64,000 nt of DNA from Gammaproteobacteria bacterium (GTDB taxonomy: Bacteria; Pseudomonadota; Gammaproteobacteria; Eutrophobiales; Eutrophobiaceae), in assembly GCA_016193395.1 (NCBI GenBank), contig JACPSH010000057.1, positions 1 through 64,000 of the forward strand, given 5' to 3'. The notes beneath the pieces were generated by a model. That model saw nothing but the letters and a program-made list of their open reading frames with translations, had not been told where the DNA came from and made no database searches. Both the position numbers and the translations under genes were made by a program. Positions 33,927 through 43,859 of the stretch are shown piece after piece. Position 1 is the first letter of the stretch. Every line of letters starts with the position of its first letter.

Positions 33927-36102
33927 GGTCCCTGCCCCCGGCCTGCCCGGACTCCTGCTGCAATTCAAAATCGATTTTCTTCTCGTCCGCGTCCACGCGC
34001 GCCACCTGCACCGTCACGCGTCCGCCGAGCCGGTACCCGACGCCCCGGCGTCCGCCCTTCAATACATGCCGGATCGGATCGAAGTGATAATAGTCGCTGG
34101 GCAGCGAGGTGACGTGGATCATCCCTTCCACGAAGATGTCGTCAAGTTCCACGAACAGACCAAAGGCGGCGACGCCGCTGATCGTCCCGGAGAATACCTG
34201 CCCAACCTTGTCCAGCATGTATTCGCACTTGAGGCGCTGCAGCGCGTCGCGCGTCGCCTCGTCCGCGCGGCGTTCCGTCATCGAGCAGTGCTCACCCAGT
34301 CCCTGCATGTCAAGTTCGCTGTACGGATAGATCGCGCGCCGGGCGCCCAGCGCGTGGCGCAGGGCGCGGTGGACCAGAAGATCCGGATAGCGCCGGATGG
34401 GGGACGTGAAATGCGCGTAGGCCGGGAAGGCCAGGCCGAAATGGCCGACATTGTCTGCGCCGTAAACGGCGAGCGGCAGGCTGCGAAGCATCAAGGTGCG
34501 GATCAGATGCGCGTCCGGCCGACCCTTGACCGCCTCGCTCAGCCGCGCGTAATCGCGCGTTTCGGGCTCTTCGCCGCCACCGAGCTCCAGGCCCAGCTCG
34601 CCAAGAAGCTGCCGCAGGGCCGCGAGTTTCTCGGCCTTCGGCAGCTCGTGATTCCGGTACAGGATCGGGATCTTGCGCGTCTCCAGCAGCTCGGCCGCGG
34701 CGACATTGGCGGCGAGCATGAACTCCTCGATCAGGCGGTGCGCGTCATTGCGCACGACTTCCTGGATCGAAGCGATGCGTCCGGCGGCGTCGAATCGCAC
34801 CCGCGATTCCGTGCTGTCGAATTCGAGGACCGCGCGCTTTCTGCGGCGTCGATGCAGGGTGAGGAACAGCGAGTACAGGTTGTCCAGGTGCGGCACGAGC
34901 ACCGATTGCGCCTGGCACGCGGCCGGCTCGCGATCGACCACAATGCGCGCGACTTCGGTATACGTGAGCCGGGCGGCGGAACGGATGACGCCTTCATGGA
35001 AGGTCGAATCCCTGACCTTGCCCTTCGCGCTCACCTGCATTTCGCACACCATGGCCAGGCGATCGACCTCGGGCTTGAGCGAGCACAACTCGTTGGACAA
35101 TACCTCCGGCAGCATCGGGATGACGCGGTCCGGAAAATAGACCGAATTGCCGCGATTGCGCGCCTCCTGGTCCAGCGGCGAATCCGGCCGGACGTAATGC
35201 GCGACATCGGCTATCGCAACCAGCAGCCTCCAGCCGTCCGCGCGTGGTTCGCAGTAGACCGCATCGTCAAAATCCCTCGCGTCCTCCCCGTCGATGGTGA
35301 CGAACGGCAAGTCCCGCAAGTCCATCCGGCTGCGGACCGATGGCGCCAGCGACGGGTCGATGGCCGCGGCCTCCGCGTCCACGTCGCCCGGCCATTCGTA
35401 CGGCAGTTCGAAAGCCCGGATGGCTATCTCGCTCGCCATGCCGGGCGCCGCATGATCGCCCAGGACTTCCACGATGCGTCCGATTGGCTGCATGTGGCGG
35501 TTCGGCTGGGTGACGATTTCCGCCACGGCGACCTGTCCGGCGCGGGCGTTGCCGCGCGACTCCGCCGGGATGAGCACATCCTGGCTGATGCGCCGGTTGT
35601 CGGGGACCACGTAGCTGATGTCGCCCTGCAATACGAAGCGCCCGACCACGCGCGCATTGCTGCGTTCGGTGACTTCGACGATCGCCGCCTCGTGCCGACC
35701 CTGGCGGTCCTGGCCCTGAACCCGCACCACGACGCGATCGCCATGGAGCACCGCGCGCATTTCCTGCGCGCCGAGGAACAGATCGCCGCTCTTGTCATCC
35801 GGCGACAGGAAGCCGAAGCCGTCCGGGTGGCCGATGACGCGTCCCGCGATGAGATCCATTTTCCCGACAATGCCGAATCCCCCGCGCCGGTTGTGGATGA
35901 CCTGGCCGTCGCGCTCCATGGCCGCCAGGCGCTTGCCGAGCGCGGCACGAGCACCGTCGTCGCGTACAGCCAGCCCGTCGGCAATGTGCTGCAGCGTGCG
36001 TGGCCTGCCGGCCCTCTCCAGGAATCTCAGGATGGCGGAGCGCTCGGGAATGGAGATTCCCGAAGCGCCGTGCCCGTCCCGTCTGTGATTGCGTTTGCGC
36101 AT
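33892..36102 (-). CDS. rnr: ribonuclease R
   Basis: Processive 3'-5' exoribonuclease that degrades structured RNA. The 736-residue protein has a helix-turn-helix-like N-terminus (LQHIADGLAV), cold-shock domains, and the RNB catalytic domain with DGEDARDFDDAVYC, whose aspartates bind metal. EFMLAANVAAAE and SPIRRYPDLLVHRALRH follow. The S1 domain comes next (GTISGVAAFGLFVELDD), and the protein ends in a basic tail (RDHGRRRRSRRQH). The ATG at 36100-36102 is used; an earlier in-frame start is less likely. Confidence 0.97.
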   Translation of the reverse strand: MRKRNHRRDGHGASGISIPERSAILRFLERAGRPRTLQHIADGLAVRDDGARAALGKRLAAMERDGQVIHNRRGGFGIVGKMDLIAGRVIGHPDGFGFLSPDDKSGDLFLGAQEMRAVLHGDRVVVRVQGQDRQGRHEAAIVEVTERSNARVVGRFVLQGDISYVVPDNRRISQDVLIPAESRGNARAGQVAVAEIVTQPNRHMQPIGRIVEVLGDHAAPGMASEIAIRAFELPYEWPGDVDAEAAAIDPSLAPSVRSRMDLRDLPFVTIDGEDARDFDDAVYCEPRADGWRLLVAIADVAHYVRPDSPLDQEARNRGNSVYFPDRVIPMLPEVLSNELCSLKPEVDRLAMVCEMQVSAKGKVRDSTFHEGVIRSAARLTYTEVARIVVDREPAACQAQSVLVPHLDNLYSLFLTLHRRRRKRAVLEFDSTESRVRFDAAGRIASIQEVVRNDAHRLIEEFMLAANVAAAELLETRKIPILYRNHELPKAEKLAALRQLLGELGLELGGGEEPETRDYARLSEAVKGRPDAHLIRTLMLRSLPLAVYGADNVGHFGLAFPAYAHFTSPIRRYPDLLVHRALRHALGARRAIYPYSELDMQGLGEHCSMTERRADEATRDALQRLKCEYMLDKVGQVFSGTISGVAAFGLFVELDDIFVEGMIHVTSLPSDYYHFDPIRHVLKGGRRGVGYRLGGRVTVQVARVDADEKKIDFELQQESGQAGGRDHGRRRRSRRQH

Positions 36103-36114
36103 TCCGGGTCGTCG

Positions 36115-36143
36115 TTGACAACAATCTGGTCGGTGGGTAAAGT
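36115..36143 (+). promoter_or_regulatory. promoter of tRNA-Leu
   Basis: A perfect -35 TTGACA (36115-36120), a 17-base spacer and TAAAGT (36138-36143), followed by a GC-rich discriminator (CCGCCGC) of the type linked to stringent control of stable RNA. The start would be near 36150, giving a leader of about 25 bases before the mature tRNA. Confidence 0.65.
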
Positions 36144-36174
36144 CCGCCGCTCCCTGCACGCAGTACCCGCACCT

Positions 36175-36259
36175 GCCGAGGTGGCGGAATTGGTAGACGC
36201 GCTGGTTTCAGGTACCAGTGGGTAACACCGTGGAGGTTCGAGTCCTCTCCTCGGCACCA
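36175..36259 (+). tRNA. tRNA-Leu(CAG)
   Basis: An 85-base class II tRNA including an encoded CCA. The acceptor strand GCCGAGG pairs with CCTCGGC (followed by the discriminator A and CCA). The D-arm is GGCGGAATTGGTAGACGC, and the anticodon stem CTGGT/ACCAG encloses the loop TTCAGGT with anticodon CAG. A variable arm (GTGGGTAACACC) and the T-arm TTCGAGTCC are present. The leucine D-loop with TAGACGC is typical. It is the only plus-strand gene inside the long minus-strand block. Confidence 0.97.
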
Positions 36260-36269
36260 ATCCCGCCCG

Positions 36270-37601
<1,332 letters not shown>

Positions 37602-37630
37602 AACCGATCCCGACGCTTGTCTGTGCGGGT

Positions 37631-38821
37631 CTACTTGCCGGCAAGCCGGCGGACGATCCAGCGTCCCTTCTCGAGGGCCAGTTCCCGATCGCAGCCCATC
37701 GCCCGGATGTCTCCCTCGTGACCGGGCAGTTCGCAGATGACGATTTCCCCCTGCCGGCGCTGCTGCTCGATCATTTCCACCAGCCCCGGGACCTCCGAGA
37801 CCGGCGCGTAAATCGCGCTGCGCGGCGGTGACGCCCGGGCGGCACGGCCGAACAGGAGATTCACGTCGATGCTGAAACCCGTGGCCGGACGGCGCCGGCC
37901 AAATGCCGCGCCAATGTCGTCATAGCGGCCACCGAAGGCAATGCCCTGTCCTTCGCCGGCAACGTAGGTGCTGAACATCATACCCGTGTGATAGTGGTAG
38001 CCGTCGAGTTCCGCGAGGTCGAAGTAAAGCGGCGCGTCCTTCACCTGTCGCCGCACGAGCTCCGCGATCCGCGCCAGGTTATCGATGCACTGCCGGACCT
38101 CGTCCCCCGCTCCAGCCAGCGCACGGCGGGCCTGGCCGAGGACGGCGGCATCGCCGTACAGTTCCACGAGCTGCATGAGCGGCTCGCCGAGTTTCGCCGG
38201 CAGTCCCCAGTCCCGGACCGAGGAATGCAGTTCGGCGGCGGACTTGCGCTGCAGGCTGTCAAACAGATCCTGCTCCCGCGCCGGCGTCAGTTTCATTCCG
38301 CGGGTCATGGCGCGGAAGATGCCCGCGTGCCCAAGATCCACATGAAGTTCACGCAGTCCCGCCAGTTGCAGGGTCTTGAGCATCAGGACCAGGATCTCGG
38401 CGTCGCTTTCCGGCCCGGAGTGGCCGTACAGTTCCGCGCCGACCTGCAGCGGGGCGCGCGTGCCACCCTGGTTGCGTGGCCGCGTGTGCAGCACCGTGCC
38501 CAGGTAGCACAGCCGCGTGGGCGTTTCGCGCTTCAGGACGTGCGCATCGATACGCGCCATCTGCGGCGTCATGTCCGCGCGTATGCCCAGCATCCGGCCG
38601 CTCAACTGATCCGTAACCTTGAACGACTGGAGCGCCACGTCCTCTCCGGTCCCGGCCAGCAACGTCTCCAGGTATTCCATCAGCGGTGGCACGACGAGTT
38701 CATAACCCCAGGCGCGGAACTGGTCGAGGACGCCGCGACAAAGCGCATCCAGCCGCTCCGCATCGGGTGGCAGCACCTCCTCGATGCCCTCCGGCAGCAA
38801 CCAGTGACTTCGCTTGTCCAT
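37631..38821 (-). CDS. hisZ: HisZ, ATP phosphoribosyltransferase regulatory subunit
   Basis: HisRS-like protein that has lost aminoacylation and serves as the regulatory partner of short-form HisG in histidine synthesis. The 396-residue product has WLLPEGIEEVLPP, GIRADMTPQMARIDA, LCYLGTVLHTRP and FGGRYDDIGAAFGR. It lacks the C-terminal anticodon-binding domain of true HisRS. The position between the hfl genes and purA is characteristic. hisG is not in the window. Confidence 0.95.
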   Translation of the reverse strand: MDKRSHWLLPEGIEEVLPPDAERLDALCRGVLDQFRAWGYELVVPPLMEYLETLLAGTGEDVALQSFKVTDQLSGRMLGIRADMTPQMARIDAHVLKRETPTRLCYLGTVLHTRPRNQGGTRAPLQVGAELYGHSGPESDAEILVLMLKTLQLAGLRELHVDLGHAGIFRAMTRGMKLTPAREQDLFDSLQRKSAAELHSSVRDWGLPAKLGEPLMQLVELYGDAAVLGQARRALAGAGDEVRQCIDNLARIAELVRRQVKDAPLYFDLAELDGYHYHTGMMFSTYVAGEGQGIAFGGRYDDIGAAFGRRRPATGFSIDVNLLFGRAARASPPRSAIYAPVSEVPGLVEMIEQQRRQGEIVICELPGHEGDIRAMGCDRELALEKGRWIVRRLAGK

Positions 38822-38825
38822 TTTT

Positions 38826-39011
38826 TCAGTGCACGAAATAAAGGAGGATGACGCCGACCAGCATGCTGCTTAGGCCGATGAACCGCAGCGTCGCATTGTC
38901 CAGTTGCGCCCCGAGCACGAACATCCGCCGCAGGCCATCAGGGTTGACGAACGGCATGATTCCTTCCAGGACGAATACGAGCGCGAGGGCAGTCAGCAGG
39001 TTGGACCACAT
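38826..39011 (-). CDS. YjeT-like small membrane protein (DUF2065)
   Basis: A 61-residue inner-membrane protein with two spans (ALALVFVLEGIMPFVNP; LRFIGLSSMLVGVILLYFV) joined by a short loop containing the conserved NPDGLRRM. Such proteins commonly follow hflC; their function is unknown. hisZ starts four bases downstream of its stop. Confidence 0.88.
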   Translation of the reverse strand: MWSNLLTALALVFVLEGIMPFVNPDGLRRMFVLGAQLDNATLRFIGLSSMLVGVILLYFVH

Positions 39012-39022
39012 TGAAGACGTGC

Positions 39023-39120
39023 GAAGTAAAAAGTTGAAAGTGAAAGGAGAATGGTGGCCCGTTGAAGAGTTTCTATTCCTCTTATCACTGCCCTGATCTA
39101 TTCACTTTCGACTTTTCACT
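39023..39120. repeat. heptamer-periodic inverted repeat between hflC and DUF2065
   Basis: The left arm, 39023-39048, is made of units like AAAGTTG and AAAGTGA. The right arm, 39100-39120, is its approximate reverse complement (about 18 of 20 bases). They can form a long stem around a roughly 50-base loop. The right arm overlaps the hflC stop codon. Confidence 0.65.
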
Positions 39121-39991
39121 GCCTCGCCTTCGGGCTCTTGAAATACTTGAAGAATTCGGAATCGGGTTCCAGCAGAAGGACATCCTTGCCGTCACTGAAA
39201 CTGTTCTGGTACGCGTTCAGGCTCCTGTACAGCGCGTAAAACTCCTCGTCCTTGCCGAACGCGGCCGCGTAAATTTCCGTTGCCTGCGCATCGCCTTCGC
39301 CGCGGATGGTTTCTGCGTCCCGGTAGGCGTTGGCGAGGATGACTTCACGTTCCCGGTCTGCATTTGCCTTGATCCGTTCCGCCGCCTCCTCGCCGCGCGC
39401 GCGGAAATCCTTGGCGACGCGCAGGCGCTCGGCGCGCATCCGATCGTAAACGGAACTGCTGACCTCCTCCGGAAGATCGATTCGCTTCGTGCGCACGTCG
39501 ATGACCTTGATCCCCATCTCCTGCTCCAGCTGCGAGGTCGTGGTCGTGACGATGTCCAGGATTTCGCCGCGTTCGCCCGCCACGACTTCCTGCACGGTTC
39601 GCTTTCCGAATTCATCGCGCAGGGCGCGGTTGATCCTCTGGCCCAACAGCCCGTTGGCGTATTCGACATCCCCGCCGCGCGAGGCCGTATAGAAGCTGCG
39701 GACGTTCGAAATGCGCCACTTGACGTAGTAGTCGACGATCACGTCCTTCTTCTCGATAGTCAGGTAGCGCTGCGGTTCCTGATCCATGTTCAGCAATCGC
39801 AGCTCGAACTTCTTCACCGTGTCCATGAACGGCCAAATGAAATGCAGGCCGGGCTCCGAGTCCGAGCGGTAGATCTCGCGGAACCGGAAAACGATGGCCT
39901 GCTCCCACTGGTCGACCTTGAACACGGACAGCCAGCCCAGGATCGCGACGACCAGGAGCGGAATGGCAATTCTCAGCTGCACCGCGGTCAC
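39116..39991 (-). CDS. hflC: HflC, FtsH modulator
   Basis: SPFH/band-7 protein that with HflK forms the periplasm-facing assembly regulating the FtsH protease. The 291-residue protein has one N-terminal span (LRIAIPLLVVAILGWLSVF) and the band-7 domain (DQWEQAIVFRFREI; FGKRTVQEVVAGERGEI). A helical region follows (RMRAERLRVAKDFRARGEEAAERI). The GTG start overlaps the hflK stop. Confidence 0.96.
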   Translation of the reverse strand: MTAVQLRIAIPLLVVAILGWLSVFKVDQWEQAIVFRFREIYRSDSEPGLHFIWPFMDTVKKFELRLLNMDQEPQRYLTIEKKDVIVDYYVKWRISNVRSFYTASRGGDVEYANGLLGQRINRALRDEFGKRTVQEVVAGERGEILDIVTTTTSQLEQEMGIKVIDVRTKRIDLPEEVSSSVYDRMRAERLRVAKDFRARGEEAAERIKANADREREVILANAYRDAETIRGEGDAQATEIYAAAFGKDEEFYALYRSLNAYQNSFSDGKDVLLLEPDSEFFKYFKSPKARQ

Positions 39992-41127
39992 CTCTCCGGA
40001 CGGCTGCGTGCGCCGGACTGGCCGCTGATTTCCTGCATCGACTGTACGACGGAGCGGCCCGAGCCGCCGGCGTCCGACCCGGTCCCGGCGTCTGCGGGCA
40101 GCCGCGGCCGGTCGAGAAGCCGATCCAGGGGCAGGTACATCATGTTGTTGCTGCTGCGCGAATCCAGCAGCACCTTCGGCGTCTTCGACAGTACCGACTC
40201 CATGCTGTCCAGGTACAACCGCTGCCGGGTGACGGCCGGCGCGCGCTGGTACTCGGCGAGCAACTGCTCGAAACGCGCGGCCTCGCCTTCCCCGCGCGCG
40301 ATGACCGTCGCCTTGTAGGCATTCGCCTCCTCGCGCAGCCGCGCCGCCGATCCGCGGGACCGTGGGATGATGTCGTTGCGGTACGCCTCAGCCTCGTTGA
40401 CCAGCCGCTGCTCGTCCTCGCGCGCCTTGATGGCGTCGTCGAACGCATTCTTGACCTGCTCGGGCGGCTTGGCCGGCTGCATTTCCACAGTCACGATGAG
40501 AATCCCGGCGCGATAGTCATTCAGGATCTTCTGCATGAGTTGCTGCTGGCTCTGCGCGATCGCGCTGCGCCCCTCGGTCAGGACAAAATCCAGCTTGCTC
40601 TTGCCGATGACCTGCCGAACCGCGCTTTCCGCCACCTGCCGCAGGGTCCCCGCCGGATTCTCGACGTTGAACACATAGTCGCCCGCTTCGTTGATGCGCC
40701 ATTGCACCGCGATCTCGACATCGACGATGTTCTCGTCCTGCGTGAGCATCGTGGCTTTGTGGGTGATCGACCGCACCAGTCCGACATTCACCGGAATCAC
40801 CTTGTCGATGACGCTCGGGAACACGACATTCAGGCCGGGCTGGAGCGTGCTCACGTAGCGGCCGAGACGGAGCACGACGCCGCGTTCCTGCTGATCGATG
40901 AAATAGGTGATGTCGAACAGCAGCAGGGCGACGATCGCGCCGATCACCCCGAGCCAGATCATGGGTGAGCCACGGCGCCCCGCGCCCCCGCGCCGGCCCA
41001 GGAGCCCGCCGAATCCCTGCTGCATGCGACGGACGATTTCGTCCAGGTCGGGCGGGCCGCCGCCGTTGCCACGGTCGCCCCAGGGATCCCGTCCCTTGTT
41101 GCCGCCCGGAGGTTCGTTCCAGCCCAT
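39988..41127 (-). CDS. hflK: HflK, FtsH modulator
   Basis: Partner of HflC. The 379-residue protein starts MGWNEPPGGNKGRDPWGD, a Gly/Pro-rich cytoplasmic tail typical of HflK. A membrane span follows (MIWLGVIGAIVALLLFDITYF), then the band-7 domain (DQQERGVVLRLGRYVSTLQPG). The helical part has NDIIPRSRGSAARLREEANAYK, and a Gly/Ser-rich tail ends the protein. It lies between hflX and hflC as in most gammaproteobacteria. Confidence 0.96.
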   Translation of the reverse strand: MGWNEPPGGNKGRDPWGDRGNGGGPPDLDEIVRRMQQGFGGLLGRRGGAGRRGSPMIWLGVIGAIVALLLFDITYFIDQQERGVVLRLGRYVSTLQPGLNVVFPSVIDKVIPVNVGLVRSITHKATMLTQDENIVDVEIAVQWRINEAGDYVFNVENPAGTLRQVAESAVRQVIGKSKLDFVLTEGRSAIAQSQQQLMQKILNDYRAGILIVTVEMQPAKPPEQVKNAFDDAIKAREDEQRLVNEAEAYRNDIIPRSRGSAARLREEANAYKATVIARGEGEAARFEQLLAEYQRAPAVTRQRLYLDSMESVLSKTPKVLLDSRSSNNMMYLPLDRLLDRPRLPADAGTGSDAGGSGRSVVQSMQEISGQSGARSRPER

Positions 41128-41192
41128 TACCTGAAGCCCCGCAAAATGCCGATCACGAAATGTAGTTCAGATTTCAGCGACCGCCGATGGTA

Positions 41193-42497
41193 TCACAAAG
41201 AATCGCAGCCGGTGCGCAGCGCATCCATCTCCAGTCCCTGCTCGCGCGCGATTCTGCGCAGCGCCCGGGGATCGATGCTGACCTGAATGATCCATCCGCC
41301 GCGTTCATCGCATTCCTCTCGGCTCACCGCGCCGAATTCGAACAGCCGCGCGCGCAGAGCGCCCGCGCCGGGCGGCAGATGCAGCTCCTCAATCTCCGGC
41401 AGCGGCTGGAGAACTCTCGCCATGAGCCCGCACAGCGCGTCCACTCCCGTGCCGGACAACGCCGAGAGCCACACCGCGGGTGCGCCGCCGTTGTGCATTT
41501 CCACCCGCGGCTGGAGTTGCGGGTTCATGTCGATCTTGTTGTACACGATGATCTGGGGTACGGCGCCCGCGCCGATTTCCTCGATGACGCCGTTGACCTG
41601 CTGCATGTGCAGATCCCGCTGCTCGGCATTCGCGTCGACGACGTGCAGAAGCAGGTCCGCTTCCGCCACTTCCTGCAACGTGGCATGGAAGGATTTGATC
41701 AGGCCGTGTGGGATGTGGCGGATGAAGCCCACCGTATCGCTCAATACCGCGGTCCGATCGGGGGCGACCCGGCTCTGGCGCAAGGTCGGATCCAGAGTGG
41801 CGAACAGCTTGTCCGCCGCGTAGACCATCGCGCCTGTGAGCCGGTTGAACAGCGTCGACTTGCCGGCGTTAGTGTAGCCCACGAGCGAGACCAGAGGCGT
41901 GGTGTTACGCCTGCGCAGACGTCGCCCCTGCTGGCGCTGATGGCGCACCTTTTCCAGCCGCGCGTGGATGTTCTTCATGCGCCGGGCGATCAGGCGGCGA
42001 TCAGTTTCGAGCTGCGTCTCGCCGGGGCCGCCACGGAGTCCGATGCCGCCCTTCTGCCGTTCGAGGTGGGTCCAGCCGCGTACCAGCCGCGTGGACTGGC
42101 GCTCCAGACGCGCCAGTTCAACCTGGAGTTTGCCCTCGTAGCTGCGCGCGCGCTGCGCGAAGATTTCCAGGATCAGCCCGATCCGGTCCAGCACGCGGCA
42201 TCCGCAGGCTTTCTCGAGATTGCGTTCCTGTCCCGGACTCAGTTCGTGGTTGACGACGACAACGCGGGACCGCGTTTCGGCAATGGCCGCGCGGATTTCT
42301 TCCACCTTTCCGGTCCCGACGAACAGGCGCGCATGCGGGACGCTGCGATGGCCGCTGATGACGCGCGTGGCAGAAAGGCTGGCGGATTCCGCCAGTTGCC
42401 GGAACTCGTCCAGTTCCTCGTTGAAGCGCGGATTGCGAAAATCGATGTGGACGAGTACAGCCGGGGTGCTGTCCGGAGAGGTGTGGCTCAAATCCAT
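41193..42497 (-). CDS. hflX: HflX, ribosome-associated GTPase
   Basis: GTPase that splits stalled ribosomes under stress. The 434-residue protein has the N-terminal HflX domain with GRVGTGKV-like VGTGKVEEI and the helical GPGETQLETDRRLI. The G domain has G1 GYTNAGKSTLFNRL, G3 DTVGFIRHIP and G4 YNKID. A C-terminal domain follows. It lies 85 bases after hfq. Confidence 0.96.
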   Translation of the reverse strand: MDLSHTSPDSTPAVLVHIDFRNPRFNEELDEFRQLAESASLSATRVISGHRSVPHARLFVGTGKVEEIRAAIAETRSRVVVVNHELSPGQERNLEKACGCRVLDRIGLILEIFAQRARSYEGKLQVELARLERQSTRLVRGWTHLERQKGGIGLRGGPGETQLETDRRLIARRMKNIHARLEKVRHQRQQGRRLRRRNTTPLVSLVGYTNAGKSTLFNRLTGAMVYAADKLFATLDPTLRQSRVAPDRTAVLSDTVGFIRHIPHGLIKSFHATLQEVAEADLLLHVVDANAEQRDLHMQQVNGVIEEIGAGAVPQIIVYNKIDMNPQLQPRVEMHNGGAPAVWLSALSGTGVDALCGLMARVLQPLPEIEELHLPPGAGALRARLFEFGAVSREECDERGGWIIQVSIDPRALRRIAREQGLEMDALRTGCDSL

Positions 42498-42582
42498 GCC
42501 TGATCAGGTGTCGACCGGATTCTTCGGCAACGCCCCGCGCGGCGGGGACAGCGGAAGCAGCCGCACGTCCGGTCTATGCGCG

Positions 42583-42825
42583 CTAATCGACCGCGCCCTC
42601 CTCATCGGTACGCGGCAACTTGACGTTCCGCGAAGGCACGATGGTCGAAATCGCATGCTTGTATACCAGCTGGCTGACCGAATTTCTGAGCAACAAAACG
42701 AATTGGTCGAATGATTCTATTTGCCCCTGTAATTTGATGCCGTTGACCAGGTAGATGGAAACCGGGATTCGCTCCTTGCGCAATGCGTTCAGAAAAGGGT
42801 CTTGTAATGAGTGCCCCTTGGTCAT
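42583..42825 (-). CDS. hfq: Hfq, RNA chaperone
   Basis: Sm-like hexamer that promotes small RNA-mRNA pairing. The 80-residue product has Sm1 ([20 protein letters not shown]) and Sm2 ([12 protein letters not shown]), including the uridine-binding YKH. The C-terminal tail is short. A strong AGGAG lies seven bases before the ATG. The intact tsaE-amiB-mutL-miaA-hfq-hflX series is present. Confidence 0.98.
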   Translation of the reverse strand: MTKGHSLQDPFLNALRKERIPVSIYLVNGIKLQGQIESFDQFVLLLRNSVSQLVYKHAISTIVPSRNVKLPRTDEEGAVD

Positions 42826-42907
42826 AACAAATCTCCTGTTTATTCGTTGTAATTATTATCCGGTCCCTGGCGCACCCACGCTCCCCCGGGGCCCTACATT
42901 AAGTATA

Positions 42908-43852
42908 TTACACCCTGTCCGGGAAATTGGTGCTCTGCCGGATGAATTTCAATACCCTTTCCAACAGGTCAGCAGACAGGGCATCGAACCAGTTCACCGT
43001 TTCCTCCCCGCGCAGCCAGGTCAACTGCCGCTTGGCGAGCTGCTGAGTTGCTGAAATCGCCTCACGGGTCATCTCTTCGAGACTGATTTCACCGGCGAGG
43101 TGACGCCAGCCGTGCCGGTAGCCGACCAGGCGCATCGAGGGCAATTCCGGGTGCAGATCGCCGCGCGCGTACAACGCCCGAATCTCCTCCAGCAGCCCAT
43201 GACCCAGCATTGCCAGATAACGCTTTCGCGCGCGTTCCCGCAACAGCGACCTGTCCGCCGGGGCCACCGCCAGCTTGATGAGCGGGAAGGGCAATGGATC
43301 CCGCCGCCCCCTGCGGAAATGTTCCGAAAGCGTCCGGCCGGTAAGGCGGTGCACTTCCAGTGCGCGCTGGATGCGCTGAGGGTCACTGGCATGAATGCGC
43401 GCCGCGGCGGCCGGGTCGACTTCCGCCAGCCTGCGGTGCAGCCCCTCCCAACCGATGCGTCCCGCGTCGCGGGTCAGCGCATGGCGCACCTCCGGATCCG
43501 CCGGGGGCAGAACCGCCAACCCGCTCTGCAATGCCCGGAAATAGAGTCCGGTTCCTCCCACCAGCAGCGGCGCGTGGCCGCGCCGGAACACGTCTTCGAT
43601 TTCGCGCCGCGCATCTTCGCGGAAACGCCCTGCGGAATACGGCTCCGCCGGATCGCAGATGTCGATCAACCGATGCGGGGCGCGCGCGAGAATCTCGCGG
43701 GGCGGCTTGGCCGTGCCGATGTCCAGGCCTCGGTAGACCATGGCGGAATCCACGCTGATGATCTCCACGGGGAGGCGCTCCACCAGTTCGACCGCGAGAT
43801 CGGTCTTGCCGCTGGCCGTAGGCCCCATGAGGAATATGACCGGTAACGCCAA
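42908..43852 (-). CDS. miaA: MiaA, tRNA dimethylallyltransferase
   Basis: Adds a dimethylallyl group to A37 of tRNAs reading U-starting codons. The 314-residue protein has P-loop LMGPTASGKTDLA, SVDSAMVYRGLDIGTAKP, LVGGTGLYFRAL and DPQRIQRALEVHRLTG. The C-terminal helical part has QQLAKRQLTWLRGE. I place the start at the TTG (43850-43852), seven bases after the mutL stop, because the family N-terminus begins there; the frame is open far upstream inside mutL. Confidence 0.95.
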   Translation of the reverse strand: MALPVIFLMGPTASGKTDLAVELVERLPVEIISVDSAMVYRGLDIGTAKPPREILARAPHRLIDICDPAEPYSAGRFREDARREIEDVFRRGHAPLLVGGTGLYFRALQSGLAVLPPADPEVRHALTRDAGRIGWEGLHRRLAEVDPAAAARIHASDPQRIQRALEVHRLTGRTLSEHFRRGRRDPLPFPLIKLAVAPADRSLLRERARKRYLAMLGHGLLEEIRALYARGDLHPELPSMRLVGYRHGWRHLAGEISLEEMTREAISATQQLAKRQLTWLRGEETVNWFDALSADLLERVLKFIRQSTNFPDRV

Positions 43853-43859
43853 GCGCCGC

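Noticed and set aside
33895-36225. A 776-codon open frame on the plus strand opposite rnr
   Set aside because: It is the antisense shadow of a gene with all RNase R motifs; the translation has no recognisable domain. Similar shadows lie opposite dnaX (51944-53674) and pyc (58657-60741).
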